Part shown: positions 10,121 through 18,448 of the stretch, one piece after another
How the letters are laid out: each line of letters starts with the position of its first letter
Numbering within the stretch: position 1 is the first letter of the stretch
NCBI GenBank assembly: GCA_964244295.1
Contig: CAXTIG010000041.1
Coordinates: 4,568 to 68,567, forward strand
Direction: 5' to 3'
Length of the DNA: 64,000 bases
Source: JAJAZB01 sp964244295
GTDB taxonomy: Bacteria; Bacteroidota; Bacteroidia; Cytophagales; Spirosomataceae
The notes under the pieces: generated by a model
Told to the model about the DNA's origin: nothing
The model's database searches: none
Seen by the model: only the letters and a program-made list of their open reading frames with translations
Position numbers and translations under genes: made by a program

Positions 10121-11118
10121 TATGTAGTTTTCCCAATTAGGGTATTGGCAAACTGGTGGGCATCGGACTGCAAGGCCACGCTGCGGAGCACGTTCCGGCC
10201 CCGTTGCCGGATGCTCTCGCCATCGAGGGTTTTGCCGAATGCTTCAACCAACAGTGCTTTGCCTTCGGCGTTGAGGGTCACACCATTCGTGAGTGGAGAG
10301 ACGTGCGCTTTGTTCACTTTTTTGGCCGAGAAGAGCCGGAACACCGTTTCGTCGGCCCAGGCCCGGTAGGGTTCGATGAAGTCGAACACCATGCTGAGTT
10401 GGTTGTAGTCGTCGCGGTGCAGGAAACCCAGGTACGGATCCACGCCCGCCACGATGAGCGCCTTTTCGACCCGGCTGTAGAGAATGCCGTAGGCGTAATT
10501 CAAAAACGCGTTGAAAGCATCGCGGGCGGGCCGACTGCTGCGCCCGGCAAACTGCGCCTCGGCGGGCAGCACGTAGCTGAGCGTCTCGAAATACAGCCGC
10601 CCGGTGGTGCCTTCCAATCCGCGCAACGTTTCGGCAATGTCGGCCACGCGGGGCGCGTCGAGGGTTTGCACCGACACGGTCAGCGCTTCGATGCGGGCAA
10701 TTTTGTCGTTGAGAAACACGGCGTGTTGGGGGCGGTGCTTTTTGAGGTCTTTGATAAAATCGAGTTGGTTGCCCATCTTGGTCAGCAGCCAGGCTTTCAC
10801 CCACTTCAGCCCCTCGGCATTCAAACTGGCTTCCAACTGACATTTGCGGATTTTAGTAGTACTGCCCAGCTTGGCGTACCACACCCGCCCGATGGGTGAG
10901 CCGTCATGCTCGACAAAGAGCAAGTCCACGTTGTGCATCATGGCCAGCTTGATGGCATCGGTGCTGAGCGCCGAACCGGTACACATCACGATGCCCGTCA
11001 CCTTGTGGGCGGCAAAGTGCTGGCGTTCCACGACGCCCTGCTCGTTTTTCTTCCGAATCTCAAACAACTCGTCTTTGACGTGAACGTAGGTACCGTAGGA
11101 ATTGACGTGAATGTGCAT
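10120..11118 (-). CDS. cas1: Cas1, CRISPR spacer integrase
   Basis: A 332-residue Cas1, the metal-dependent integrase of spacer acquisition. The beta-strand N-terminus (MHIHVNSYGTYVHVKDELFE) is followed by the helical catalytic domain. Likely catalytic residues are the glutamate in LRGLEGTTGRLYF, the histidine in YLGFLHRDDY and the acidic residues in FDFIEPYRAW. I start it at the ATG at 11118. The frame extends to 11211, but the added 31 residues are low in family character and include a GC hairpin. Cas1, Cas2 and Cas4 form an adaptation block separated from the interference genes by about 130 bp. Confidence 0.97.
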   Translation of the reverse strand: MHIHVNSYGTYVHVKDELFEIRKKNEQGVVERQHFAAHKVTGIVMCTGSALSTDAIKLAMMHNVDLLFVEHDGSPIGRVWYAKLGSTTKIRKCQLEASLNAEGLKWVKAWLLTKMGNQLDFIKDLKKHRPQHAVFLNDKIARIEALTVSVQTLDAPRVADIAETLRGLEGTTGRLYFETLSYVLPAEAQFAGRSSRPARDAFNAFLNYAYGILYSRVEKALIVAGVDPYLGFLHRDDYNQLSMVFDFIEPYRAWADETVFRLFSAKKVNKAHVSPLTNGVTLNAEGKALLVEAFGKTLDGESIRQRGRNVLRSVALQSDAHQFANTLIGKTT

Positions 11119-11250
11119 CGGGTGGCGCCGACCTCCGGTCGGCGTGGTTAGGAATGGGAAGTGGCCGGAAGATAGCCGAAGTGGTCGCCCTCCAAAAAAC
11201 CGTTTGCTCATAACCCCGCGAGCGTTCCAACCGCTCGCAGGAAATTTCGC
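11119..11250 (-). promoter_or_regulatory. cas6-cas1 intergenic spacer with two hairpins
   Basis: Between cas6 and cas1 there are two short GC hairpins: 7-bp stems at 11218-11224/11232-11238, just after the cas6 stop, and 8-bp stems at 11126-11133/11137-11144 with a 3-nt loop, just before the cas1 start. All upstream cas genes abut tightly, so this gap may separate expression of the interference and adaptation genes. I see no convincing -7 element. Confidence 0.4.
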
Positions 11251-11928
11251 TCAGTCCAGCCGCCGCACCGTGCCAAAGCCCCGCGCCACCGACTTGCCCA
11301 GGCCCACGCCGTCGGGCAACTGCACGTTGGCCACAAACTCGCCGGTAAAGCCCAGCATTGTCTGGTTCTTGAACTGGGTCGTGTTCTCTTCCCGCAGGTT
11401 GAGGTTGACCAGAATGCGCGGCATATCAAAGTAATGCGCCCCGGCTGCTTTCAGAAAGGCCAGCAGGTTGTTTTTCAAAATCCGCGTTAGTTGCTGGCGG
11501 CGACCGGCCTCGTCGAGGTGGGTGTATTCCCGGTAATTTTCCTGGTTGAGGGCCATCCAGAGCGTCTCGAAGCGGTAGCGGTGCAAGTCGTCGCTCAACC
11601 CCACGGGGGCCTGCTGGTAGCGAATATGCTTGGCCTGCACGTCGTAGCGGTAGCCGTCAATGTCCAATTCCCGGATTTTTAGGAACAGTTGCACGAGCAA
11701 CTCGGCCCCTTCGCCCAGGCCCACCAGCGTCGGCACCCGGCCTAGCACCTTGTACTGCACGAGCGGGTATTTCTGCCGGAAGGTGCCGTCTTCGTAGTGG
11801 TTGTGCAACAGCGGCGAGTGTTCCCGGAAAAAATCGCCGAAGTAGCCGCGTAATTTGTGGGCGTCGCGGGTTCGGAGGGCGATTTCGGGGAGGGTGATGG
11901 TGGTGAGGGGGAGGTTAGAAGTGGTCAT
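11251..11928 (-). CDS. cas6: Cas6 pre-crRNA endoribonuclease
   Basis: A 225-residue RAMP-like protein in the position of Cas6, which cuts pre-crRNA in each repeat and leaves the 8-nt handle. The glycine-rich loop typical of the C-terminal RAMP fold is visible (GVGLGKSVARGFGTV), preceded by QTMLGFTGEFVANVQLP. Histidines in HYFDMPR and LLHNHYEDG could be catalytic, but this is not certain. The ATG at 11928 overlaps the cas3 stop by 4 bp (ATGA), which decides the start. The longer frame to 12120 would lie inside cas3. It is the last gene of the tight interference block. Confidence 0.88.
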   Translation of the reverse strand: MTTSNLPLTTITLPEIALRTRDAHKLRGYFGDFFREHSPLLHNHYEDGTFRQKYPLVQYKVLGRVPTLVGLGEGAELLVQLFLKIRELDIDGYRYDVQAKHIRYQQAPVGLSDDLHRYRFETLWMALNQENYREYTHLDEAGRRQQLTRILKNNLLAFLKAAGAHYFDMPRILVNLNLREENTTQFKNQTMLGFTGEFVANVQLPDGVGLGKSVARGFGTVRRLD

Positions 11929-14216
11929 GTGCTGGCAGTTACGGGTCCTTTCTCCTTCAGTAAAACTCCTTTTTCGGAGGAATACGGTACGTCGCAATAA
12001 ATGATTCCGGTTTCCCGTCCTCGCGAATCCGTCTCTTTTTTGTGGTATCGCCGTTTGAGTTGCCAGTTGCGGATGGGCACTTCGTACTTTGCCTTTTCGT
12101 GGGGGAGCTTGTCGAAACAATAGGCCTGGAAAATATCAGGGATAACATTGACCGCATCCAGCCCTTCGCGAGTGTACGGCTTTTCGTCAGCATCGTTGTC
12201 CATAACATACCGGTATTGGTGTTGCCACTCGCGATACGAAAATCTTCCCTCGAACGCCTCTCGAAAGGAACGGTCAGACTTCACGTCCCAACCCTCGTAC
12301 ACGTCGTTCACCAAATTCAGTAAATTCTGCTCCGAAAGCCGTTGACCAGTTTTTTCGGTCAAAAACTGAAACGTTTTTTCGAGCGTGCCGGAAGGGGAAT
12401 CTTTGTAAACGTATTTCTCGGTAACGTCCTGATGCGGGAAAACCACGACCTCGGTATCCGGCTTCTCCCGTTTCCGGTTGATTCGGCCCGCCCGCTGAAC
12501 GATGGCATCGATGGGTGCATTTTCGGTGAAAAGCACGTCGTAATCAATGTCGAGCGAGACTTCCACGACTTGCGTGGCAATCAAAAGGAATCCCTCGTCG
12601 GGCCGGTTTTTCTCATTGTCAAGAATCGTTTTCTCCTTTTCAAAACGGTCTTTGACGATGAATTTTGAGTGGTAGCAAAGTCGGTTGGATACGTGCCCGT
12701 AGGCTTCGTACAACCGGATTGCCTCGTTCACCGTGTTCACGACGAGCAACACTTTTTTGCCAGCCTTGAGGTAGTTTTCGATTTCTTCCTGGAGTTCGTC
12801 CACGCCTTTTTCGGTGGTGCGAAATATGTTGCGGCTTTCGTTCAACAGCGTAGTTTCGGCGATTTCGACCGTGCCGTCGCCCAGCGTTTCAAGGAGCAAT
12901 TCTTTTAACTGGTCTGGCATGGTGGCCGTCATCACGTAAAACTGCGTTTGAAAATTTTTCCGCAGGTATTCGATGCTAGCGATGATGAGTCCGAGCGTGT
13001 AGGGTGCATAGGCGTGGATTTCATCGAGGATGACTTTGGCCCGGAACAGGTGAAACGTTTTCAATTCCCAGCGCCCCAGGTTAAATCCTTGCGTAAGCAA
13101 CTGGTCAACTGTGCAGACCGTCACCGGTTTGAAAAACGACGATTCGCGGAGGTAATCAAATTTCTGATAAGCGTCGTCCAACTCCTGCCGAAACAACACC
13201 GCCGAAGAGTGAACCACGGCGGTGTTTTCCTGGCCAAAATAGCCGCAAAGTCGCAGGTACAAGGCGTTCGCCGTAACCCGCGTTGGGAGCAGGTACACGA
13301 TTTTTTCAAAGCCTTCGCGCAGGGAGGACCAGAGCAGTGAACCCTCCGTTTTGCCGCTACCCGTCGGGGCTATCGCCAACACGTTTCGGTTTTGCAGGCT
13401 TTCCAACTGGAATTTCCGGAAAGTGTCCATCGGGTTTTTATGCTCAGCCAGCAATTTGGCATTCACTCGGTCTTTTAATTCTTTGGGCGAATACCTGAGA
13501 ATGGCCTCCAGCGACCGGTGCCCGGAAGCTGTCCAATCCGACATATTCAGTATTGCTTTGTGTAGAATGTAAGTTTTGCGATACTCAGCGGGCAACCCTT
13601 TGAGTAAAAGAGGTTTCGCTCTGTGAAAAAATACATCGTACAGGTTTTTCCGGTAGGACCCTGTCTGAACGAGCGGAAGAGCTTTTTTCCAGCCCTCCCA
13701 AAACTCACTCGGAACCGTAAATTTTTCCTCCAATCGAATCCGGGCGTACTCCTCAAAAGCAACCAAATCTTCAGCTTTGATATTCCACTGCTTCAGCGGA
13801 CTGCCATTTTCGTCATTGAAAAGGGTTTCGGTAAACGCCTTGTGGTGCGTGAAAACGGCAAGAATCGGAGCGGGATTTTTGAGCAAACCCGGATTGCGCT
13901 GCGCGGCGTGAAAAACCATGTACAAGCCCGAAACCAATTCATGCCGCAAATGAACGTTATCCCAATCTGGTTGACGTTTTTTCAACAACCGGTTCATATC
14001 GTCTTGGAAATTCCAGGTGGCTTTTCCCAAGTCATGAAACAGAGTGGCAACGAACGAATCAAACCAAAAAGATTCATCCATTCCTAAAATTTCCCCGTAC
14101 CGTTCACGCACTTCCTGCCATGCTTTCAGCACCAAATCTGTGTGTTCGGCCAACGATTCGGTTTGTCCATCGCCTCGGTCTGTCTTGGCAATGAGATTTT
14201 GTAGGAGTTCACGCAT
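11925..14216 (-). CDS. cas3: Cas3 nuclease-helicase (HD plus DExH)
   Basis: A 763-residue Cas3 recruited by the type I Cascade to unwind and degrade target DNA. The N-terminal HD nuclease has H25, HDLGK at about 61-65, the histidine of LRHELV and the THH of FTHHKAF at about 123-125. The SF2 helicase has Walker A APTGSGKT at 283-290, DEIH at 398-401, TATMP at about 430 and motif VI QRAGRINR further on. The domains are fused in one chain, as usual for I-B. It lies 5 bp after cas5 and overlaps cas6 by 4 bp, so it belongs to the interference operon. Confidence 0.97.
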   Translation of the reverse strand: MRELLQNLIAKTDRGDGQTESLAEHTDLVLKAWQEVRERYGEILGMDESFWFDSFVATLFHDLGKATWNFQDDMNRLLKKRQPDWDNVHLRHELVSGLYMVFHAAQRNPGLLKNPAPILAVFTHHKAFTETLFNDENGSPLKQWNIKAEDLVAFEEYARIRLEEKFTVPSEFWEGWKKALPLVQTGSYRKNLYDVFFHRAKPLLLKGLPAEYRKTYILHKAILNMSDWTASGHRSLEAILRYSPKELKDRVNAKLLAEHKNPMDTFRKFQLESLQNRNVLAIAPTGSGKTEGSLLWSSLREGFEKIVYLLPTRVTANALYLRLCGYFGQENTAVVHSSAVLFRQELDDAYQKFDYLRESSFFKPVTVCTVDQLLTQGFNLGRWELKTFHLFRAKVILDEIHAYAPYTLGLIIASIEYLRKNFQTQFYVMTATMPDQLKELLLETLGDGTVEIAETTLLNESRNIFRTTEKGVDELQEEIENYLKAGKKVLLVVNTVNEAIRLYEAYGHVSNRLCYHSKFIVKDRFEKEKTILDNEKNRPDEGFLLIATQVVEVSLDIDYDVLFTENAPIDAIVQRAGRINRKREKPDTEVVVFPHQDVTEKYVYKDSPSGTLEKTFQFLTEKTGQRLSEQNLLNLVNDVYEGWDVKSDRSFREAFEGRFSYREWQHQYRYVMDNDADEKPYTREGLDAVNVIPDIFQAYCFDKLPHEKAKYEVPIRNWQLKRRYHKKETDSRGRETGIIYCDVPYSSEKGVLLKEKGPVTAST

Positions 14217-14221
14217 GGCGG

Positions 14222-14941
14222 TCAGAGGTCAAAAAGAGGAATAAACGTGCCGTCTTCGGCGGTGACGCCCTCCAGCGCCAAACCGTCGAATTGCAAAACG
14301 GGGCCGATGAACGAAAACACCTTCCGCTTCACCACTCGGCGAATGCCGTAGTCGGATTCGTACTGAAACCGAACGGGTAGGGGGTAGGCCACCGGGTCGG
14401 CGGTGGAGAGATTAAGCGAAAAGCTGCCGCCCGTCGCGACTGCCTGGTCTAAAACATACTGAACCAAATCACCCTCGGCCAGGGCGTTTGCCGCCGAGGT
14501 GCGGGTTTGGGTCTGGTCGGTCTGTTGAATACGGGGGCTTTCAACGCAAACCAGCGAATCACTCGCACCGAGCGTGAGGGCATAACGGGGAACCATAAAC
14601 GCCGCTCGGACTTGCTCGACCGCCGCGTCTTTTTCACTGCCAAAAACGACCCAAAGTCGATTCTGGAAATAGATTTCCCGTTTGATGATACTCCGCCCGC
14701 CGAAGGTGTCGTACTTCCAAAGGTCGGTGGTCATGCCCGCCGAGGTGCCGCAGACACCGGCCCGGAACGGCGTTTCATCGAAAAAATCCTGCGCGGCTTT
14801 CGGACTTAGCCCCAGTGCCGCCCCCGCCAGCCCAATGAGCGTGGTGGGCGGGGGCAAGGGAAACGACTTGTGGAAGTTCTGAAACTCCGGGTTGCGGTAG
14901 GAGGCCGTCACCGAATGCAACGGAATGAGGACGAAACGCAT
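14222..14941 (-). CDS. cas5: Cas5, type I-B Cascade subunit
   Basis: A 239-residue RAMP protein that caps the 5' handle of crRNA in Cascade. The family N-terminus is clear: strand RFVLIPLHSVTASYRNPE followed by FPLPPPTTLIGLAGAALG, the PPxTxxxGhhxxhLG signature of Cas5. The start is the ATG at 14941; the 12 residues before it in the open frame lie across the cas7 stop. It is 5 bp from cas7 and 5 bp from cas3. Context with Cst1-like and Cst2/DevR-like proteins suggests the Cas5t branch. Confidence 0.93.
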   Translation of the reverse strand: MRFVLIPLHSVTASYRNPEFQNFHKSFPLPPPTTLIGLAGAALGLSPKAAQDFFDETPFRAGVCGTSAGMTTDLWKYDTFGGRSIIKREIYFQNRLWVVFGSEKDAAVEQVRAAFMVPRYALTLGASDSLVCVESPRIQQTDQTQTRTSAANALAEGDLVQYVLDQAVATGGSFSLNLSTADPVAYPLPVRFQYESDYGIRRVVKRKVFSFIGPVLQFDGLALEGVTAEDGTFIPLFDL

Positions 14942-14946
14942 AGCGG

Positions 14947-15843
14947 TTAGTTTACACCGTAAAAGGTTTTCACCCACGATTCCATTTTGGCAAACCCTTC
15001 TTTCAGGTTCAGCACGCCGTCGGCTTTGGAAAAAACGCTTTCCTGTGCCGCAAACAGCGAATCTTCGATGAACGCTTCGTAGTCGGTCACGACCGTTTTC
15101 AGGGCTTCGACGTTGACCCGCCCTGATTTGTCAACCTGAACGGCTTCCAGGAAAATCGGATTTTTCGACTTCATGCACGCGGCGGCGACAAACTTGGGCG
15201 AAATGTCGGCCAGAAACCGCGACTGCCGCCCGGTGCTCCAAAGCATTTGAAACGCTTGCAGGAAACCGATAACCCGTTTCGCTTTTTCGTCGGAAGATAG
15301 TTCCGTTGCGAAACCCTCCCGTTCTCCCCGCCCAACCCGGTCCAATTCAATCAAGATTGTACCTCGATAAATCCCTGAGTGAATTTCTGTTTCAAAAATG
15401 TTGGGGTCTTTGTCGATTGCCTTGCCCATGTAGTTGGTGCCAAAATCCAGGTCTTCCTGGAATTTGGTTAAGGCCAGTAAGGCCTCTACTCTCACGGGCG
15501 AAGTTCGAGTTTTGGCTCCACCTTTGGCCCCATCGGCACCTTTTGCCGCATCCATAAATCCGAACAGGTCGTCGTCGATGTACTGGGTTGGGTCAAGGCT
15601 GGTTTTGGCGGCTCCCTTGTCTTCGCTGGCTTCCTTCACGGGCGAAAGCGACCAGCCCAGTTCGGCCAACTTGTCGCGGAGTGCCCGGCGCACCGCCTGG
15701 GAGGAAAGGTAGGGAAGCTGGTCGCCGTTGTCGAGGGTGACTTTCTTGATGGGGTTGATGTTGTCGACCTCCTTGTCGCCGCCGTTGAGGCTGGCGAAGG
15801 ATACTTTCGAGAGGTACGTGAGGGTGAGGCTGTTGGTTTTCAT
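14947..15843 (-). CDS. cas7: Cas7 (Cst2/DevR-like), Cascade backbone
   Basis: A 298-residue Cas7 of the type I-B Cst2/DevR group, which polymerises along the crRNA spacer. Recognisable parts are the N-terminal strand LTLTYLSKVSFASLNGGD, NINPIKK, and PYLSSQAVRRALRDKL, a motif I associate with DevR-like Cas7 proteins. A low-complexity loop (AAKGADGAKGGAKT) lies near residue 100. Its start overlaps the end of cas8 by 4 bp, indicating translational coupling. Confidence 0.94.
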   Translation of the reverse strand: MKTNSLTLTYLSKVSFASLNGGDKEVDNINPIKKVTLDNGDQLPYLSSQAVRRALRDKLAELGWSLSPVKEASEDKGAAKTSLDPTQYIDDDLFGFMDAAKGADGAKGGAKTRTSPVRVEALLALTKFQEDLDFGTNYMGKAIDKDPNIFETEIHSGIYRGTILIELDRVGRGEREGFATELSSDEKAKRVIGFLQAFQMLWSTGRQSRFLADISPKFVAAACMKSKNPIFLEAVQVDKSGRVNVEALKTVVTDYEAFIEDSLFAAQESVFSKADGVLNLKEGFAKMESWVKTFYGVN

Positions 15844-17642
15844 GCGGGTACTTCGGATTTGGAGGATTTCGGACTGAGTTCGGGATTGATTTGATTGAGG
15901 GCGGAGATGATGATGAATTGCTTTATCCAGGCGTAATTCTCTTCATCAAGTCCTTCGAGGAGTTCGCGGCTAAAATTGAGCGTGAACCGGGATTGAATCC
16001 GGGAGAGTTCGCCCATGAATCGGTCGAACTGCCCGGCTTTTCGCAAACTGACAATGTACTTCCGCCCTTGCCGGGCGTTGGTTTTTCGGTCGTTCTCGCC
16101 GTAGCTCAGAATCCCCTGCCCGACTTGCGCACCGAGTTTGATGGCTCGCTCCTTGAGTTGCTGGTTTTCCATAATAATTGGGTTTATCGTTGATTCGTAA
16201 GCAAGTAGAAAAGCCATCAGTTGGTCATATCGCTTGAAACCAATGCCTTTGGTGGGGTCATTGAGCGCATCGAGCAGATAACCGTAGCAGTCGTTGAAAA
16301 AACTTTCCAGGTCGGGGAGGATGGATTTCGCATTCAGCACCTTCCCCAAAACTTCTTCCCGAAACTGGCGCTCAATGGCGTAGCGGTTCTGGTTTTTTGC
16401 CAGCGACGGCTTGATGAGTTTGAGGCTTTGCAGCACCCACAGGATATTCACGCCTTGTTCTTCAAGGTACCGGATGAGTTGGAGAGCGTATTTAAAATTG
16501 GTCAGCGTCTCAAATTGGCTGGGCCGCATGGTCGAAGCGAAGGCATCCGCCCGAATGGACACGAGGCTGATGGCTCCCTGTTTGCCGCCTAGCAGGTCGG
16601 CGAGATAGTCAAGTCCGGCGTTTTCACCTTCTTTCAACCCTTCGTCGAGTACGTGCTTGTACAGCGTGTACAGAATTAGTAACAGGTTTTCGTTACGCCC
16701 GATGTAATCGAAACTTTTACCAAGTACTTCATTCCGTGGGAAGTTGGCGAGGTATTCACTGGCACGGAGTTGGGTAGCGTCGCGGATGATTCCCTGGAAA
16801 AACTTATCGGTGAATAATTTGGAAAGGCGTTCCAAATTTTCGGCCTGAATCAGGTACACCATCAGACTTTCCCGGAGTTTATTGCCGTATACGTACAAGC
16901 ATTGCGCCGCCGCGAAACGGCTGAGATAGAGGGCTTTCCAGCTAATCTTTTTATCGCCCAAGCTTAGCAGAGAATTGAAATTGGTCAGGCCCGAAAAGAA
17001 AGGCGAGATGTTTTGAGCATCCACCAATTTCTTGACCGATTCTCCCGTCAGGTAGCACGTCTGTTTACCCGGCTCGAAGTGCGCTTTTTGTGGAGGGTCG
17101 AGTCGGGTAATTTTAGTGTACCAATCGTTGAAGTAAATCTTGTTCAGCATTTTCACGCCTGTTTGCTCGAAAGCCGCCTTGATTTTTACCGCCAGTTCCG
17201 GCGTGTCTTTTTCAATGGCGGCAATCTTGCGGGTATCTTCTTCGCAAGGTGTGGTACCCTGGGCGTTGTTGGTGAGGAGCGCCGTTAACCCGTAGGTATT
17301 CATCTTTGGGAAGCGCTCCAACAGAGTACCGTCTTCCGCAAAACTGAGATTGCCCGCTTCCTCTTTCTGCTTGTCGGTGAAGGTGTCATAAACCTGCTCA
17401 CCCATGACGTAGTACAAGTCTTCTAGTAACTCGTACAGTTGGTCGTGACCTATCCAGAGACTGTGGGACTCCAGCCGAAAATGGGTAACAACCTGCAAAT
17501 CGTAGCTTTTCAATCTTGCCAGCCGGTCGTTGGAACGTGATTGCAACGAGCCACCAGCGAGCTGATTCAGGAATCGGTACACGCCGATGATTCCGTTGTC
17601 GAGGAAGACGTTTCGGGAATAGGTAAATGTGATTTCTGGCAT
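15840..17642 (-). CDS. cas8: Cas8 (Cst1-like), Cascade large subunit
   Basis: A 600-residue protein at the head of the cas operon, where the I-B large subunit is encoded; this subunit recognises the PAM. It begins MPEITFTYSRNVFLDNGIIG, which I associate with Cas8b1/Cst1. The ATG at 17642 is chosen because it gives that start; an in-frame ATG lies 12 bp upstream. The Cst1 family is named for two CXXC zinc motifs, and none is present here: the likeliest remnant is CYLTG near residue 190. A -7 element lies 27 nt upstream. Identification rests on position, size and the N-terminus rather than a catalytic signature. Confidence 0.85.
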   Translation of the reverse strand: MPEITFTYSRNVFLDNGIIGVYRFLNQLAGGSLQSRSNDRLARLKSYDLQVVTHFRLESHSLWIGHDQLYELLEDLYYVMGEQVYDTFTDKQKEEAGNLSFAEDGTLLERFPKMNTYGLTALLTNNAQGTTPCEEDTRKIAAIEKDTPELAVKIKAAFEQTGVKMLNKIYFNDWYTKITRLDPPQKAHFEPGKQTCYLTGESVKKLVDAQNISPFFSGLTNFNSLLSLGDKKISWKALYLSRFAAAQCLYVYGNKLRESLMVYLIQAENLERLSKLFTDKFFQGIIRDATQLRASEYLANFPRNEVLGKSFDYIGRNENLLLILYTLYKHVLDEGLKEGENAGLDYLADLLGGKQGAISLVSIRADAFASTMRPSQFETLTNFKYALQLIRYLEEQGVNILWVLQSLKLIKPSLAKNQNRYAIERQFREEVLGKVLNAKSILPDLESFFNDCYGYLLDALNDPTKGIGFKRYDQLMAFLLAYESTINPIIMENQQLKERAIKLGAQVGQGILSYGENDRKTNARQGRKYIVSLRKAGQFDRFMGELSRIQSRFTLNFSRELLEGLDEENYAWIKQFIIISALNQINPELSPKSSKSEVPA

Positions 17643-17668
17643 AACGGGTCTCAATGTGTTTGATGGTT

Positions 17669-17676
17669 CAAATCTA
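17669..17676 (-). promoter_or_regulatory. Candidate -7 element of the cas operon
   Basis: On the minus strand this reads TAGATTTG, a full match to the Bacteroidota -7 consensus TAnnTTTG, ending 27 nt before the cas8 ATG. The same octamer lies about 29 nt before the ribokinase gene and 52 nt before the ADP-ribosylglycohydrolase gene in this window. A GTTG 15 bp further upstream is too close for a standard -33 box. Confidence 0.5.
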
Positions 17677-18000
17677 AATCCACGTCCGTGACAACTACCG
17701 TCGCCGTCCCCTAAAATCCTATCTTTGTGCCGTGACCACCCCCCAATTCCCCCGTCCCCAATCCGCTGCCCGGCGTTTCCGAGATCTTTCGGCGCAGCAT
17801 CGCTTTTAGCTCGATTTTCAGTTAATACAACCAGTCACCGAAAGGTGAGGGGATGACAAGAAATTTTTTCACATCCGAAGTCTCATCAGCCTGTGGACTG
17901 TGACAACTTTACTGAGCAGCCAAATTCGTTTGTGCTTATGAGACGACCTACCACGCGGAAAGCCACCGCTACATCTACCATCAAGTAAAACTGGCCGACG
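17677..18000. other. Intergenic stretch upstream of cas8; possible gene remnant
   Basis: No intact gene is visible. An open stretch without a start codon at about 17914-18027 (plus strand) reads YETTYHAESHRYIYHQVKL and ends in a stop inside the next small gene. It resembles coding sequence and may be the tail of a decayed gene; I do not recognise it. A plus-strand TATCTTTG at 17720-17727 matches the -7 consensus but has no gene at the usual distance. Confidence 0.4.
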
Positions 18001-18168
18001 ATGAAGCTATCAAAAGACTTTGGTGCGGTTAAAAACACCCTCACCGGCAAAAGCATCCGTGAGATGACTTGGGAGGAAATGTTGAGTCTTCCCACCGAAA
18101 GGCTCTCTTGGGAGGAGGCCGAGCGCCGAATGAACGAGGCCAGGTTAGGGCTGAGAGTAAAGAAGTAG
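18001..18168 (+). CDS. Small unknown protein, 55 residues
   Basis: A short open frame starting at an ATG, rich in charged and aromatic residues (MKLSKDFGAVKNTL, then EMTWEEMLSLPTERLSWEEA). The middle part would form an amphipathic helix with two TWEE/SWEE turns. I do not recognise the family. It sits 28 bp before another small frame on the same strand, divergent from the cas operon and convergent with a WYL regulator, a place where antitoxin-toxin or accessory defence genes often occur. The start overlaps a possible older reading frame. Whether it is expressed is uncertain. Confidence 0.4.
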   Translation: MKLSKDFGAVKNTLTGKSIREMTWEEMLSLPTERLSWEEAERRMNEARLGLRVKK

Positions 18169-18196
18169 TTTTTCATTCCTTCAATTCTTTTCATTT

Positions 18197-18436
18197 GTGG
18201 CTGCCTCCGTATTCACCATTATCGAAACCCCTGACGCTTTCATTGTCAACGGTATCACGGTGCGCAAGATGAAACAGGGTCAATTCAACACCTATGACCC
18301 GGCTGTCATCAAGGCCATTGGAGCGGAACTGTTCTTCGACTTGGTGGCCCCAAAAACGCCGCTTCCGATTCCAGACATAGGCTTCACCGAAGCTGAATGG
18401 GACGAAATGGAACAGCAACTCTGCAATAAACGATAA
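18197..18436 (+). CDS. Small unknown protein, 79 residues
   Basis: An open frame beginning at a GTG (the only start candidate after the upstream TAA at 18158-18160). The protein reads ASVFTIIETPDAFIVNGITV and then FNTYDPAVIKAIGAELFFDL, with an acidic end (FTEAEWDEMEQQL). The pattern suggests a small alternating beta/alpha domain. There is no family match I can name. It follows the 55-residue frame by 28 bp and ends 12 bp before the convergent WYL regulator. It could be the second half of a two-gene unit. Confidence 0.5.
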   Translation: MAASVFTIIETPDAFIVNGITVRKMKQGQFNTYDPAVIKAIGAELFFDLVAPKTPLPIPDIGFTEAEWDEMEQQLCNKR

Positions 18437-18448
18437 GTCTTGGTTCTA

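Noticed and set aside
17720..17727. Plus-strand TATCTTTG as a promoter
   Set aside because: It matches the -7 consensus but no gene starts within 270 bp and there is no -33 partner.
17886..18194. 102-residue minus-strand frame
   Set aside because: Antisense to the small plus-strand genes, no family character and no partner. The plus-strand frames look more protein-like.
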